Below, in pieces: positions 27,631 to 36,214 of a DNA stretch of 64,000 bases. Where the stretch lies: assembly GCF_030811655.1 (NCBI RefSeq), contig NZ_JAUSRE010000018.1, positions 1-64,000 of the forward strand, written 5' to 3'. The notes beneath the pieces were generated by a model. The model was not told where the DNA came from. It saw only the letters and a list, made by a program, of their open reading frames with translations, and did not search any database. Numbering within the stretch: position 1 is the first letter of the stretch; the number at the start of each line of letters is the position of its first letter. Made by a program: the position numbers and the translations under genes. The DNA is from Pseudarthrobacter enclensis. Lineage in GTDB: Bacteria > Actinomycetota > Actinomycetes > Actinomycetales > Micrococcaceae.

Positions 27631-28114
27631 TGATGGACTCCTGCGTGTGATCGTTGATGGTCCCGGCCGCCCTTGCCCGGATGGAATTCTTCAGGGACGT
27701 GGTGAGCTTGTTCAGCATCGCGGCCGTGGCCACGGCGTCGTCCTCATTCCAGTCGGAGAGGTAGGCCTGCAGCGTTTCCGCCCGGTGCCGCACCAGCTCC
27801 GCCAGCTTCTCCTTGCCCCTGGGGGAAAGGGCCAGCAGCTGGGCGCGGCCGTCGTCCGGGTCCGGAGTCCGCAGCACCAGGCCCGCGTCCGCAAGCTCGG
27901 CCACGTGCCGGCTGAGTACCGGAGCGCTGACCCCCAGCCGTTCGGCGAGGTGCGCGGCGCGGGTTTCCCCTTCGCCGATGAACTTGAGCACGCCTTGGAG
28001 TGCGATGCCCGTGTCCTGACCTTTGACGTTGACCATGGTGACGCAGCGCAGTGCGCGCTGGAGGTCATAGATATGGCTGACGAGGTCGGCTGCGGTGGCC
28101 GGTGCGACAGACAT
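27623..28114 (-). CDS. MarR family repressor of the adjacent efflux pump
   Basis: A 163-residue winged-helix regulator. The DNA-binding part reads TRAAHLAERLGVSAPVLSRHVAELADAGLVLR (residues ~60-92), with the wing PDPDDGRAQL. The ATG at 28114 follows AGGGAGG at ideal spacing. Its stop codon lies in the start region of the MFS gene (eight-base overlap). Like other MarR proteins it probably binds the inverted repeat at 28133-28149 just before its own gene and is released by a drug-like ligand. Confidence 0.9.
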   Translation of the reverse strand: MSVAPATAADLVSHIYDLQRALRCVTMVNVKGQDTGIALQGVLKFIGEGETRAAHLAERLGVSAPVLSRHVAELADAGLVLRTPDPDDGRAQLLALSPRGKEKLAELVRHRAETLQAYLSDWNEDDAVATAAMLNKLTTSLKNSIRARAAGTINDHTQESING

Positions 28115-28132
28115 GATCCTCCCTAAAGAATT

Positions 28133-28149
28133 AGTTGCTGCAAGCAACT
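28133..28149. promoter_or_regulatory. MarR operator
   Basis: AGTTGC-N5-GCAACT, 19 bases before the MarR start, with a further half-site GTTGC at 28163-28167. Size, symmetry and position fit a MarR autorepression site. The same half-site occurs upstream of the second MarR/MFS pair near 38457-38518. Confidence 0.6.
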
Positions 28150-28269
28150 GTAACAGAAAAAGGTTGCTTAGGGAAACGAATTTCTTCTGTTGGGCCGTTA
28201 AAGCACAACGCTCCCCCCATTTCCGCGGACTGCAGGAAAGGGAAGGAGCGCGTGACGCCGGGTGGCGGT

Positions 28270-29958
28270 TCAGGTGGCCAGGTGGGTGGGGCCAAACATC
28301 TTCAGCAGGGTCTCAACGACGACGACGTTGGGGCCGTCCGCAGCGAATCCGGCCCTGAGCGCGTCCCCCACGTCCCCGGTAGCCACCCGGGTGGCAGGCA
28401 CGCCAAAGGATTCCGCGAGCTTCACGAAGTCCGGGCGGGCGAGTTCGGTGGCGGTGGCCTTGCCGAAGGCACCCACCATGTACTCGCGCAGGATGCCGTA
28501 GCCGCCGTCGTCAACAATCAACCAGGTCACCGGGACATTGTGCTGTTTAGCGGTGGCAAGCTCGGCAATGGAGTACATGGACGAGCCGTCGCCGGAGACC
28601 GCAAGCACCCGGGCAGGTTTGCCCACAGCTTCCAGCCCAACGGCCGCGCCAATGGCTCCGGGAAAGGCATAGCCCAGGCCGCCCGCGCCCTGGGCCGAGT
28701 GGAACTGTCCCTGCCGCGCGTCCCAGCAGGACCAGCCCCAGTACGCAGCGATGGTCATGTCCCAGAACGTCTGCATGTCCGCTGGCACCGCCTCGCGGAT
28801 GTCGGCCATGAACTTCAGTTCCTTGGCCAGGTCCTGCGATTCCAGCCGGGCCCGGACCTTGGCGAGGGACTCCCTGACAAGATCTTCCGGGGTGCTGCCG
28901 TGCCAGTCCGGCGTGGTTGTCCTGCCCTGTTCGAGTGCCTCATCCAGGGCGGCCAGCGCCTGGCCTGCATCGGCCCGGATGCCCAGGCCCGGCCGGTTGG
29001 ACTCCAAAACCCGTGGTTCGGCGTCGATCTGAATGATGCGGCCGCGCGGCTCGAAGGTGAAGTAGTTGGACGTAACCTCACCCAGGGAGGAGCCGATCAC
29101 CAGCAGGACGTCCGCATCCTCCAGGACGTCGGTCATGTACCGGTCCTCGATCCAGGACTGCAGCGACAGCCCGTGGTTCCAGGGGAACGCGCCGTTGCCG
29201 CCGGGGGTGCAGATCACCGGCGCCCGCAGTTTTTCGGCAATGGAGAGCAGCGACTTCTCCGCCTTGCCGCGCCGGGTACCGCCGCCAGCGATGATGGCGG
29301 GGCGTTTGGCCGCTTCCAGCCACTTCACGGCCTCGCGCACCAGCTCGATGCGCGGCGGGTTGTCCGCCGCCTCGGCCAGGGCGTCCTCCACGGGTGGCAC
29401 CATGATCGGATCCAGCAGGACGTTTTGCGGGATCTCCAGCCATACCGGGCCCTGCGGCGACGAGATGGCCTCCGTCCAGGCATCCTGGATCGCGGACGGG
29501 ATGCCGGAGGCGTGCTGGATCAGCCGCTGGCTCTTGGTGACGTTGGCCGCGGAAGCCTTCTGGTCATCAAGCTGATGCAGCATGCCCTTGCGCCGCGCAC
29601 CCAGGCCTTCCAGCGGAATCTGGCTTGCCACCACCACCATGGGCACCCCCGTGGCGTACGCCTCCTGGAGTCCGGCCAGCGACGTCAGCGCGCCGGGGCC
29701 GGTGGACAGGAACAGCACGCCCACTTCGCCGGTGGCGCGGGAGTAGCCGTCCGCGGCGAACGCGCTGTTGTTCTCCACCCGGGAGGAGATGAACTGCAGG
29801 TTGCCGCGGCCCATGGCGTCGAAGAGTCCGAGGGCATGCTGTCCAGGGATGCCGAAGACGGTCTTCGCCCCCAGCGCCTCGAGGGTCTCGACGACCAGGT
29901 CGCCGCCGTTCCGCACGCCGCCAGCCTGGATCGGGACGGGTGCACCCAGTTCCGTCAT
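28270..29958 (-). CDS. thiamine pyrophosphate-dependent enzyme, acetolactate synthase-like
   Basis: A 562-residue TPP enzyme with the three domains of the acetolactate synthase/benzoylformate decarboxylase/oxalyl-CoA decarboxylase superfamily. FGIPGQHALGLFDAM and SSRVENNSAFAADGYSR (the catalytic Glu region) lie at the N terminus, a central DHS-like domain follows, and the TPP-binding GDGSSMYS near 456 begins the C-terminal domain. No small regulatory subunit adjoins, so it is probably catabolic. The ATG at 29958 follows AAGGAG. It starts five bases after the agmatinase gene ends, so both are cotranscribed. The reaction is not determined; decarboxylation of a 2-oxo acid from amine or arginine catabolism is plausible. 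Confidence 0.8.
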   Translation of the reverse strand: MTELGAPVPIQAGGVRNGGDLVVETLEALGAKTVFGIPGQHALGLFDAMGRGNLQFISSRVENNSAFAADGYSRATGEVGVLFLSTGPGALTSLAGLQEAYATGVPMVVVASQIPLEGLGARRKGMLHQLDDQKASAANVTKSQRLIQHASGIPSAIQDAWTEAISSPQGPVWLEIPQNVLLDPIMVPPVEDALAEAADNPPRIELVREAVKWLEAAKRPAIIAGGGTRRGKAEKSLLSIAEKLRAPVICTPGGNGAFPWNHGLSLQSWIEDRYMTDVLEDADVLLVIGSSLGEVTSNYFTFEPRGRIIQIDAEPRVLESNRPGLGIRADAGQALAALDEALEQGRTTTPDWHGSTPEDLVRESLAKVRARLESQDLAKELKFMADIREAVPADMQTFWDMTIAAYWGWSCWDARQGQFHSAQGAGGLGYAFPGAIGAAVGLEAVGKPARVLAVSGDGSSMYSIAELATAKQHNVPVTWLIVDDGGYGILREYMVGAFGKATATELARPDFVKLAESFGVPATRVATGDVGDALRAGFAADGPNVVVVETLLKMFGPTHLAT

Positions 29959-29962
29959 GGCC

Positions 29963-31027
29963 CTACTCCTTGGCGGCTGCGGCGAAACCGGCGGGGCGGC
30001 GGGCTTCCCGCCCCAATGCTTGGGCCTGGTAGCCGGTGTCGGCTCCGAAGCGGTCGCCGGGCGTGGCATTGTCGGCCATGAGGGTCACCAGTTCGTAGGC
30101 GACGTGGCTGGCGGCGACGCCCGTGATCTCAGCGTGGTCGTAGGCAGGTGAGACCTCCACGACGTCGGCGCCTACAAGGTTCATGCCGCGGAACCCGCGG
30201 ATGATTTCGAGGAGTTCGCGGCTGGTGATGCCGCCGGCCTCGGGGGTGCCGGTGCCCGGGGCGTGGGCAGGATCGAGGACGTCGATGTCCACGGAGATGT
30301 AGAGCGGGCGGTTGCCGATCCGGTCGCGGACCTTGGCCACGGTTTCCAGGACGCCCTGGTAGTAGACGTCCGAGGAGGTGACGATGCCGAACCCAAAGCG
30401 GTGGTCGTCGTCGAGATCTTTCTTGCCGTAGAGCGGACCCCGGGTGCCGATGTGGCTGATGGCTTCGGTGTCCAGGATGCCTTCCTCCACCGCGCGGCGG
30501 AAAGGCGTGCCGTGGGTGTATTCGACGCCGAAGTAGGTGTCCCAGGTGTCCAGGTGGGCATCGAAGTGCAGCATGGCAATGGGTCCGCCGGCACGCTCGG
30601 CGGCGGCGCGCAGCAGCGGCAGCGCGATGGTGTGGTCCCCGCCCAGGGTCAGCAGTTTGCTCCCGGCGGCCGTGAGGTCCAGTGCGTTCTGCTGGATGGT
30701 CTCGATGGCTTCGTTGATATTGAACGGGTTGACCGCCATGTCCCCGGCGTCGGCCACCTGGATGTTCTCGAACGGGCTGACGTCCCAGGCAGGGTTGTAC
30801 GGACGCAGCAGGCGGCTGGCCTCACGGACGTGGTTGGCGCCGAAGCGGGCGCCCGGCCGGTAGGAAACCCCCGAGTCGAAGGGGACGCCCACTACGGTGA
30901 CGTCGGCCTTGTCCACCTGGTCCAGGCGCGGAAGGCGGGCATAGGTGGCAGCTCCGGCGTAGCGGGGGATCCGGGATGAATCGATGGGGCCAAGGTTGCC
31001 GTTGGCTTCAATGCGCAGCTCTTCCAT
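29963..31027 (-). CDS. speB: agmatinase/ureohydrolase
   Basis: A 354-residue member of the arginase/agmatinase family, which releases urea from a guanidino compound using two Mn ions. Metal-site motifs are [14 protein letters not shown] and [36 protein letters not shown] is typical of agmatinase and guanidinobutyrase. ATG at 31027 is chosen because GGAGAGG precedes it and the fold starts soon after. It is the first gene of an operon with the TPP enzyme; the regulator 31276-31851 lies upstream. Agmatine, guanidinobutyrate or guanidinopropionate are all possible substrates. Confidence 0.88.
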   Translation of the reverse strand: MEELRIEANGNLGPIDSSRIPRYAGAATYARLPRLDQVDKADVTVVGVPFDSGVSYRPGARFGANHVREASRLLRPYNPAWDVSPFENIQVADAGDMAVNPFNINEAIETIQQNALDLTAAGSKLLTLGGDHTIALPLLRAAAERAGGPIAMLHFDAHLDTWDTYFGVEYTHGTPFRRAVEEGILDTEAISHIGTRGPLYGKKDLDDDHRFGFGIVTSSDVYYQGVLETVAKVRDRIGNRPLYISVDIDVLDPAHAPGTGTPEAGGITSRELLEIIRGFRGMNLVGADVVEVSPAYDHAEITGVAASHVAYELVTLMADNATPGDRFGADTGYQAQALGREARRPAGFAAAAKE

Positions 31028-31088
31028 TGGAGGCCTCTCCTTCGAGGAGTTGAGGGGACGTCTGTGACTGCCATCATACACCTTGGTT

Positions 31089-31135
31089 TTCCAATGAGCA
31101 TCAAGTGTTTACCTTTGCGTCCTTCCAATGGGCAT
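31089..31135. promoter_or_regulatory. direct repeat upstream of the agmatinase operon
   Basis: TTCCAATGAGCAT at 31089-31101 and TTCCAATGGGCAT at 31123-31135 differ at one base and are 34 bases apart, three helical turns. They lie 62-108 bases before the agmatinase ATG and are candidate sites for the adjacent XRE-cupin regulator. Confidence 0.45.
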
Positions 31136-31275
31136 GCCAGCGTCACGCAGAGCACGCTTTGGGCAGGCGGGAGCGGAAGGATGCCCTCGTTTGCAGGCGT
31201 GCGCGGGCGCAAAGCCGGCGAAAGGATGCCCTGCGTGACGCCGGGCCGGAGCAAAACAGGGCGGCCGGCCGAGGG

Positions 31276-31851
31276 CTACCGGCTGGCGGCGGGCACCAGG
31301 ACCCAGAGCACCTCGACCGGCTTGTCCGTCATGTTGACCCAGGTGTGGGGTTCGCGGCCGGGGAAGGTCACCGTATCCCCCGTATCGAGGTCATACTCCT
31401 CGTTGGTGAGGATCAGCTTGATGGACCCTTTGATAACGTGCAGCACATCCACGTCGCAGTCCACCGCATACAGCTCAGACTCCCCGCGGCCGTGCGGCTC
31501 GATGACCGCCTGGATAATCTGGACGCGGCGTTCGGAGCGGGCGGTCAGCAGCCGCTCCACGATGCCCTGGCCGCCCAGTGAAATGCGGGGCCCGTCGTTG
31601 CGTTTGGTCAGGTGGGTTTCCGGGGCCGCGAAAAGGTCGCCGATGGAAATGGACAGCACCTGGCAGAGCGTCACCAGGGAAGCCACGGAGGGAGAGGTAA
31701 GGTCCCGCTCCACACGGCTGAGGAAGCCCTTGGTGAGCCCGGTGGCCTCGGCAACCTGCTCGATGGTGAGCCGCTGGGACTGCCGGGCGGCCCGGATCCT
31801 GGAGCCAATGGCTACGGGAACGTTGCTCGGCTCAACTGGCAGTGCCTTCAT
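31276..31851 (-). CDS. XRE family regulator with C-terminal cupin domain
   Basis: A 191-residue regulator. An N-terminal helix-turn-helix (IRAARQSQRLTIEQVAEATGLTKGFLSRVERDLTSPS, residues ~18-54) is joined to a cupin domain (about 105-190, with GRESELYAVDCDVDVLHVIKG and PHTWVN). This architecture is common in regulators of polyamine and amino acid catabolism such as PuuR, where the cupin binds the inducer. It precedes the agmatinase/TPP operon in the same direction, with a 248-base gap, and most likely controls it. Confidence 0.88.
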   Translation of the reverse strand: MKALPVEPSNVPVAIGSRIRAARQSQRLTIEQVAEATGLTKGFLSRVERDLTSPSVASLVTLCQVLSISIGDLFAAPETHLTKRNDGPRISLGGQGIVERLLTARSERRVQIIQAVIEPHGRGESELYAVDCDVDVLHVIKGSIKLILTNEEYDLDTGDTVTFPGREPHTWVNMTDKPVEVLWVLVPAASR

Positions 31852-31936
31852 CTACGAACCTTTCATGGCCGGCAATCCGGCTCCACTCTGGAGCCATACT
31901 AATGGGCGCCGGTTTTGTGACGCGCCCATGCCACAC

Positions 31937-31980
31937 GGGTGGAAGCGGGCCGTTTCCACCCCTGACGGCCGCAGCCGTCA
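31937..31980. repeat. two tandem inverted repeats
   Basis: An 8-bp inverted repeat (31937-31944 with 31954-31961) is followed after one base by a 7-bp inverted repeat (31963-31969 with 31974-31980). They end 11 bases before the small plus-strand gene at 31992 and lie upstream of the divergent regulator. Confidence 0.5.
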
Positions 31981-31991
31981 CAGCCTAGTCC

Positions 31992-32228
31992 TTGGAAACC
32001 TCTGTTGCCTATAGGGCAATAGAACACCACTCCCGTCTTCCCGCGGCGCTGAAGGGCATTTGCGCCAACGAGCCCATTTACTACGGCCTCATCGCCTCGG
32101 CCGTCGTCTACGTCGCGGACTCGCTGCTCAGCCACCCCACCGATCCCGGGGTGATGCGCGCCTGGCACCTCCGCATTGCCGGCCAGGAGCAGGACGGAAT
32201 CCCTGAGGAAGTCCTCGCCGGCCTCTGA
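31992..32228 (+). CDS. small hypothetical protein, 78 aa
   Basis: A short reading frame with a TTG start at 31992 and no clear ribosome binding site. The protein contains ICANEPIYYGLIASAVVYVADSL, a weakly hydrophobic stretch, and a polar C terminus. Codon use looks like that of neighbours. A terminator-like hairpin follows 33 bases after the stop, supporting a real gene. The start is uncertain and the function unknown. Confidence 0.45.
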   Translation: METSVAYRAIEHHSRLPAALKGICANEPIYYGLIASAVVYVADSLLSHPTDPGVMRAWHLRIAGQEQDGIPEEVLAGL

Positions 32229-32261
32229 GCTTGTCAGGCAACAGCAAAGACGTAAGGCACG

Positions 32262-32310
32262 ACGACGGCGCCTCCTTTCGCATCCCGGCGAAAGGAGGCG
32301 CCGCCGTCGT
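32262..32310. terminator. hairpin between convergent small genes
   Basis: A 15-bp stem (GGCGCCTCCTTTCGC and its complement) extended by ACGACG/CGTCGT after a three-base bulge; six-base loop at 32282-32287. It lies between the plus gene ending at 32228 and the minus gene ending at 32331, so it can serve both. Confidence 0.75.
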
Positions 32311-32330
32311 AAGTCCTGCTTTCCTTGTCC

Positions 32331-32558
32331 CTACCCCTCGGTGTCCCGCGGCTCGTCGTCATCCAGCGGGACCTCGCGGTCCTCGGCGTCGATGACCACC
32401 GGCGGCGCCTGCACCACCGGCTCTTCCTCGTCGATGGACTCGTCCTCCGCGTCCCAGTCCGCATCGTCTACCGGTGCATCCTCGGCGTAATCGTAGGCGG
32501 GATCCGCCTCGACGGCGTCCAGGTGCGGCATGTCCGGGTGCTGTCCGGTGGTGCTCAT
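32331..32558 (-). CDS. small highly acidic protein, 75 aa
   Basis: A very acidic protein: more than one third of residues are Asp or Glu, with runs such as EDESIDEEEP. It starts MSTTGQHPDM; the ATG at 32558 follows GGAGGTTGAATC, a strong ribosome site. It is probably disordered. It is divergent from the VIT-family gene. The function is unknown. Confidence 0.65.
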   Translation of the reverse strand: MSTTGQHPDMPHLDAVEADPAYDYAEDAPVDDADWDAEDESIDEEEPVVQAPPVVIDAEDREVPLDDDEPRDTEG

Positions 32559-32822
32559 GATTCAACCTCCGTATATTCGCCTGACGTGCTCTTTCAGGTA
32601 GGGCGCAGCCCGCGCCTCCCCTTCATCACAGCACCGCCCACCTAACGGGTCAATAGCTGCGGCGGTCCGTGGACAGGTGCAAAGCCAGGACGCGGACAGC
32701 CGCCGATTTAAGGCAAACCGAAACTTCGCAGCGAGGTTTGCCAGCCAAAAAACCGCGGAAAATCGCAGTAGGCTTGCAGGGCAAAGGCGCGAGTACATGC
32801 CCTTTCAAGCCCAGGAGTTACA

Positions 32823-33965
32823 GTGTCGCAGCACGCCCGGTCCGAATCCCATGCCACGCCCCCGGAGGTCCCTACCGGCCCAAACCAGCCCTCGCCGTCG
32901 AACATCAAACGGTGGCGGCAGTACCTGGCCGACGAGCGCGCCGAAGCCGCCGTCTACAGGGACCTTGCACAGAACCGTGAAGGCGAGGAACGGGACATCC
33001 TCCTGGCCCTGGCAGAGGCGGAAGGGCGGCACGAAGCCCACTGGCTGGCCCTGCTGGGGGAACACGCGGGCAAACCAAAGCGGGCGTCCTCGCGCAGCCG
33101 TTTCCTCGGATTCCTGGCCCGGCACTTCGGCTCCGTGTTCGTGCTGGCCCTTGCCCAGCGCGCTGAAGGCCGCTCCCCCTACGCCAAGGACCCCAACGCC
33201 ACCGACGCCATGGCCGCCGATGAACAAATCCACGAGGAAGTGGTGCGGGGCTTGGCAACCCGCGGCCGCAACCGGCTGGCCGGCACCTTCCGGGCCGCTG
33301 TGTTCGGCGCCAATGACGGCCTGGTCAGCAACCTTTCCCTGGTCATGGGCATGGCCGCCTCCGGAGTGGCCAGCAGCGTGGTGCTGCTCAGCGGCATCGC
33401 CGGGCTGCTGGCAGGTGCCATGTCCATGGGCGCCGGCGAATTCATCTCTGTCCGCTCGCAGCGCGAATTGCTCGCCGCCACCCGGCCCACGCAGGTCACG
33501 CTGGCGGCCGCGCCCAAGCTGGACCTGGAACACAACGAACTCCTCCTGGTCTACCGCGCCCGCGGGATGTCCCTGGAAGCGGCCGAACACCGGGTGGCCG
33601 AGCGTATGGGGCTGCTGTCCTGCGACTGCGATCCCAGCCTGTCCCTGCAGCCGGACCTGCCGGAGGAAGTGGACCAGCACGAGGCTGTTGGTACTGCGTG
33701 GGGAGCGGCGCTGTCCAGCTTCTGCTTCTTTGCCTCCGGCGCCATCGTTCCCATCCTGCCGTTCCTGTTCGGCCTGACGGGAGTCACCGCCCTCGTGGTG
33801 GCAGGTGCCCTGGTGGGGATCTCCCTCATGACCACCGGCGCCGCTGTTGGCCTGCTGTCCGGCACGTCCCCGCTGACCCGCGGCCTGCGCCAACTCGCCA
33901 TCGGGCTGGGCGCGGCTGCCATCACCTACCTGCTGGGCCTGCTGTTTGGCACGGCGGTCGGCTAA
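32823..33965 (+). CDS. ferritin-like/VIT1 fusion membrane protein
   Basis: A 380-residue protein. The N-terminal part (residues ~28-150) is a helical, rubrerythrin/ferritin-like domain with Glu and His spaced as metal ligands (DERAEAAVYRDLA, EGRHEAHWLALL, DEQIHEEVVRGL). The C-terminal part is a VIT1/CCC1 membrane domain with about five helices, starting FRAAVFGANDGLVSNLSLVMG and including GLLAGAMSMGAGEFISV. Such proteins move Fe or Mn across the membrane. Start is GTG at 32823, preceded by AGGAG. Probable role is metal export or detoxification; the metal is not known. Confidence 0.87.
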   Translation: MSQHARSESHATPPEVPTGPNQPSPSNIKRWRQYLADERAEAAVYRDLAQNREGEERDILLALAEAEGRHEAHWLALLGEHAGKPKRASSRSRFLGFLARHFGSVFVLALAQRAEGRSPYAKDPNATDAMAADEQIHEEVVRGLATRGRNRLAGTFRAAVFGANDGLVSNLSLVMGMAASGVASSVVLLSGIAGLLAGAMSMGAGEFISVRSQRELLAATRPTQVTLAAAPKLDLEHNELLLVYRARGMSLEAAEHRVAERMGLLSCDCDPSLSLQPDLPEEVDQHEAVGTAWGAALSSFCFFASGAIVPILPFLFGLTGVTALVVAGALVGISLMTTGAAVGLLSGTSPLTRGLRQLAIGLGAAAITYLLGLLFGTAVG

Positions 33966-34004
33966 CAGCGTCCCGAATATATAGTGGAGGTTCTCCGGCG
34001 GCAC

Positions 34005-35141
34005 TCAGCGCCGCTGGAGGACCTCCACTGCTTCATCCACGGTGTCCACCAGGAAAATGTAGTCCGCCATCGCACGCCCCGCGGCGAGGCTGCGCAGCAT
34101 GGGCCACGCCGGATACTCCTGCTCCCAGTGGCTCCGCCCCACCAGGACCATGGGTGCCACCTTTTCACGCGCACCGTAGTAGTTTTCGCAGGCATCCTGG
34201 AAAATCTCCTGGACCGTGCCTGCGGCCCCGGGAAGGAAGACAATCCCGCCGTGGCACAGTTCCAGCAGGATGGCTTCGCGGATGGCGTTGGCGAAGTATT
34301 TGGCAATGTGCGTGGCAAAGTAGTTTGGCGGCTCGTGCCCGTAGAACCAGGTGGGGATGCCGATCGAGGGCGTCCCGCCCGGATGGCGTTCGACGACGGC
34401 CGCCGCCGCACGCGCCCACGCCGACACCGAGGGACGGAACCCGGGAACAGCGGCGAGCGCTGAGAGCGCGGCCTGCACGTCGCCGTCGGACGCCTGGCTC
34501 AGGTATGCGCCCAGGTTGGCCGCTTCCATGGCCCCCGGCCCGCCCCCGGTGGCCACGGTATAGCCGGCGATGGCAAGTTTCCTTCCCAGCAGGGCGGCCT
34601 GGGCAAAGTCCGCGCTGCCCCGCGGCGCCGCATGCCCGCCCATCACACCGACGATTGACCGGCGGGTCCACGTCCCGGTGCGGGTCAGCTCATCCAGGGC
34701 GTCTCCGATGGCGTGGTCGTGCAGTGCGGAGGCAAGGGTTGAGTCCACGCGGTGGCGCTGGCCCGGCTGGATGCTCCAGTGGTAGATGCGGGCGTCCGGC
34801 AACGCCTCGTAGGGGGACGTGGCTAGCCCGGCGTAGAGCTCGGCCGGTGAATACAGTGCGGCCCGGTAGGGGTCGAAGGGGACGCCCTCGAGCCGCGGAA
34901 AGATCAGGGCACCGCGGCTGCGGAGGTTTGCCTCCATGCCCTCGTCAAAGGTGCAGCCCAGGAACAGCGCGCCTTCGACACTGACGTTCTTCAGCGCAGC
35001 GGAGCGGCCCCGCAGGTCCAGTGACTGGGCATGCCATCCGTGCAGGTTGACCGCTCCGCCGGCCACCAGCCGGTCAAAGCTGGCCAGGTCCTGGACCTCT
35101 AGGTTGCGGGGACGGGGACCAAGGCTGCCGGCAAAATTCAT
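34005..35141 (-). CDS. LOG family / Rossmann-fold nucleotide-binding protein
   Basis: A 378-residue protein. The C-terminal two thirds contain the LOG-family Rossmann pattern: GGGPGAMEAANLGAYL and PGAAGTVQEIFQ, which bind nucleotide phosphate in cytokinin-riboside 5'-monophosphate phosphoribohydrolases. The extra N-terminal ~140 residues are typical of a longer bacterial group with unproven activity. The ATG at 35141 (MNFAGSLG) is the best available start, though its ribosome site is weak. It is divergent from the GntR gene. The function beyond nucleotide binding is uncertain. Confidence 0.75.
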   Translation of the reverse strand: MNFAGSLGPRPRNLEVQDLASFDRLVAGGAVNLHGWHAQSLDLRGRSAALKNVSVEGALFLGCTFDEGMEANLRSRGALIFPRLEGVPFDPYRAALYSPAELYAGLATSPYEALPDARIYHWSIQPGQRHRVDSTLASALHDHAIGDALDELTRTGTWTRRSIVGVMGGHAAPRGSADFAQAALLGRKLAIAGYTVATGGGPGAMEAANLGAYLSQASDGDVQAALSALAAVPGFRPSVSAWARAAAAVVERHPGGTPSIGIPTWFYGHEPPNYFATHIAKYFANAIREAILLELCHGGIVFLPGAAGTVQEIFQDACENYYGAREKVAPMVLVGRSHWEQEYPAWPMLRSLAAGRAMADYIFLVDTVDEAVEVLQRR

Positions 35142-35321
35142 GGCTGCTGCCCCGCGCTCCTCATCATGGAGCCAGCCTAGGCAAACCAGCACGAAAAGCG
35201 GGGCCGGACCGTGCCGGTCCCGGCGCCCGGTTGCCAGGGCGCTCTCGTATTGATCGTCAGGAAAAGTCCTGATGCCAGCACTATTAACTTCCATAACGTT
35301 CCCTCATGCCTGCAGGCCCTC

Positions 35322-35349
35322 TTGACCGCGGCAACCGGGCTGCTACGAT
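35322..35349 (+). promoter_or_regulatory. sigma70-like promoter of the gntR gene
   Basis: TTGACC at 35322-35327, a 16-base spacer and TACGAT at 35344-35349. The predicted start of transcription near 35356 lies just before the operator at 35362-35376. Confidence 0.5.
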
Positions 35350-35361
35350 CGAGGAAGAAAG

Positions 35362-35383
35362 TATGTCCTATCAAGCGAACATA
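35362..35383 (+). promoter_or_regulatory. candidate IolR-type operator at gntR
   Basis: TATGTCCTATCAAGC at 35362-35376, with the inverted TATGT/ACATA ends at 35362-35366 and 35379-35383. The 15-bp core recurs at the iolC and tautomerase promoters. Its position just after the predicted transcription start fits autorepression. Confidence 0.55.
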
Positions 35384-35456
35384 TAGCGGCAAAGTGTCCG
35401 CTGGCGCCGCCGCGTGCCGGACGGAGGCGCAGACACCGAAAACGAGGGAACGCACC

Positions 35457-36197
35457 GTGGCGAACAACCTGGGACTCACAATCGACCGCTCCTCCCCCGT
35501 GCCTCTGTACCACCAAGTGGTCCAGGGCATCGAGGCAGCGATCTACAGCGGGGTCCTGGAGCCCGGCAGCAGGCTGGACAACGAGATCGACCTTGCGGCC
35601 CAGCTCAACCTGTCCCGGCCCACCATGCGCAAGGCCATGGATGAACTGGTCCGCTCCGGCCTGCTGGTCCGCAAGCGTGGCGTCGGAACGCAGGTGGTCT
35701 CCAGCCAGGTCCGCCGGCCCCTGGAGCTTTCCAGCCTCTACGACGACCTCACCAACAACGGCAAGAAACCCACCACGGAGGTGCTGAGCTTCTCGCACCT
35801 GGAGGCGGACGACGCCACGATCACCACGCTGCAGCTTCCCGCGGGGTCCAAGGTCTACCACTTCACCAGGCTGCGGCGGGTGGGTGGCAAGCCACTTGCC
35901 CTCATGGAGAACTGGGTGCGCGACGACATTGCGGAGATGGACGAGGCCATGCTGGCGGCAGAGGGTCTTTACTCGATCCTCCGCCGCGGGGGCGTGAATT
36001 TCCGGTTGGCCAACCAGCGCATCGGCGCCATGAACGCCAACGATTACCAGGCTTCCATGCTGGACACCGCGGCAGGATCAGCGCTGGTCACCATGGAACG
36101 CACGGCCGTGGACGACACCGGCCGCCGCGTCGAAACCGGCAACCACGTCTACCGGGCCGATTCCTACAGCTTTGAAATGACTCTCGTACAGCGATAA
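35457..36197 (+). CDS. GntR family (HutC/UTRA) regulator, probable iol repressor
   Basis: A 246-residue regulator. The winged helix is at residues ~15-80 (PLYHQVVQGIEAAIYSGVLEPGSRLDNEIDLAAQLNLSRPTMRKAMDELV) and a UTRA effector domain follows (~95-240; LPAGSKVYHFTRLR, GKPLALMENWV). Start is GTG at 35457, chosen because the helix-turn-helix begins shortly after and GAGGGA precedes it. iolB follows 17 bases later, so it is in the inositol operon. Shared operator-like sites before this gene and before iolC support a role as the inositol repressor, released by a pathway intermediate. Confidence 0.88.
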   Translation: MANNLGLTIDRSSPVPLYHQVVQGIEAAIYSGVLEPGSRLDNEIDLAAQLNLSRPTMRKAMDELVRSGLLVRKRGVGTQVVSSQVRRPLELSSLYDDLTNNGKKPTTEVLSFSHLEADDATITTLQLPAGSKVYHFTRLRRVGGKPLALMENWVRDDIAEMDEAMLAAEGLYSILRRGGVNFRLANQRIGAMNANDYQASMLDTAAGSALVTMERTAVDDTGRRVETGNHVYRADSYSFEMTLVQR

Positions 36198-36214
36198 ACC
36201 AAGGAGCCACCTCC

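Larger units (their letters stand above)
35142..35456. other. 315-base intergenic region between divergent genes
   Basis: Holds the promoter of the gntR gene, its candidate operator, and presumably the promoter of the LOG gene on the minus strand. No further gene or RNA is seen. Confidence 0.6.

Noticed and set aside
28135..30081. Long plus-strand open frame (648 codons)
   Set aside because: Antisense to the TPP enzyme, whose motifs and ribosome site are clear; the plus-strand product has no recognisable fold.
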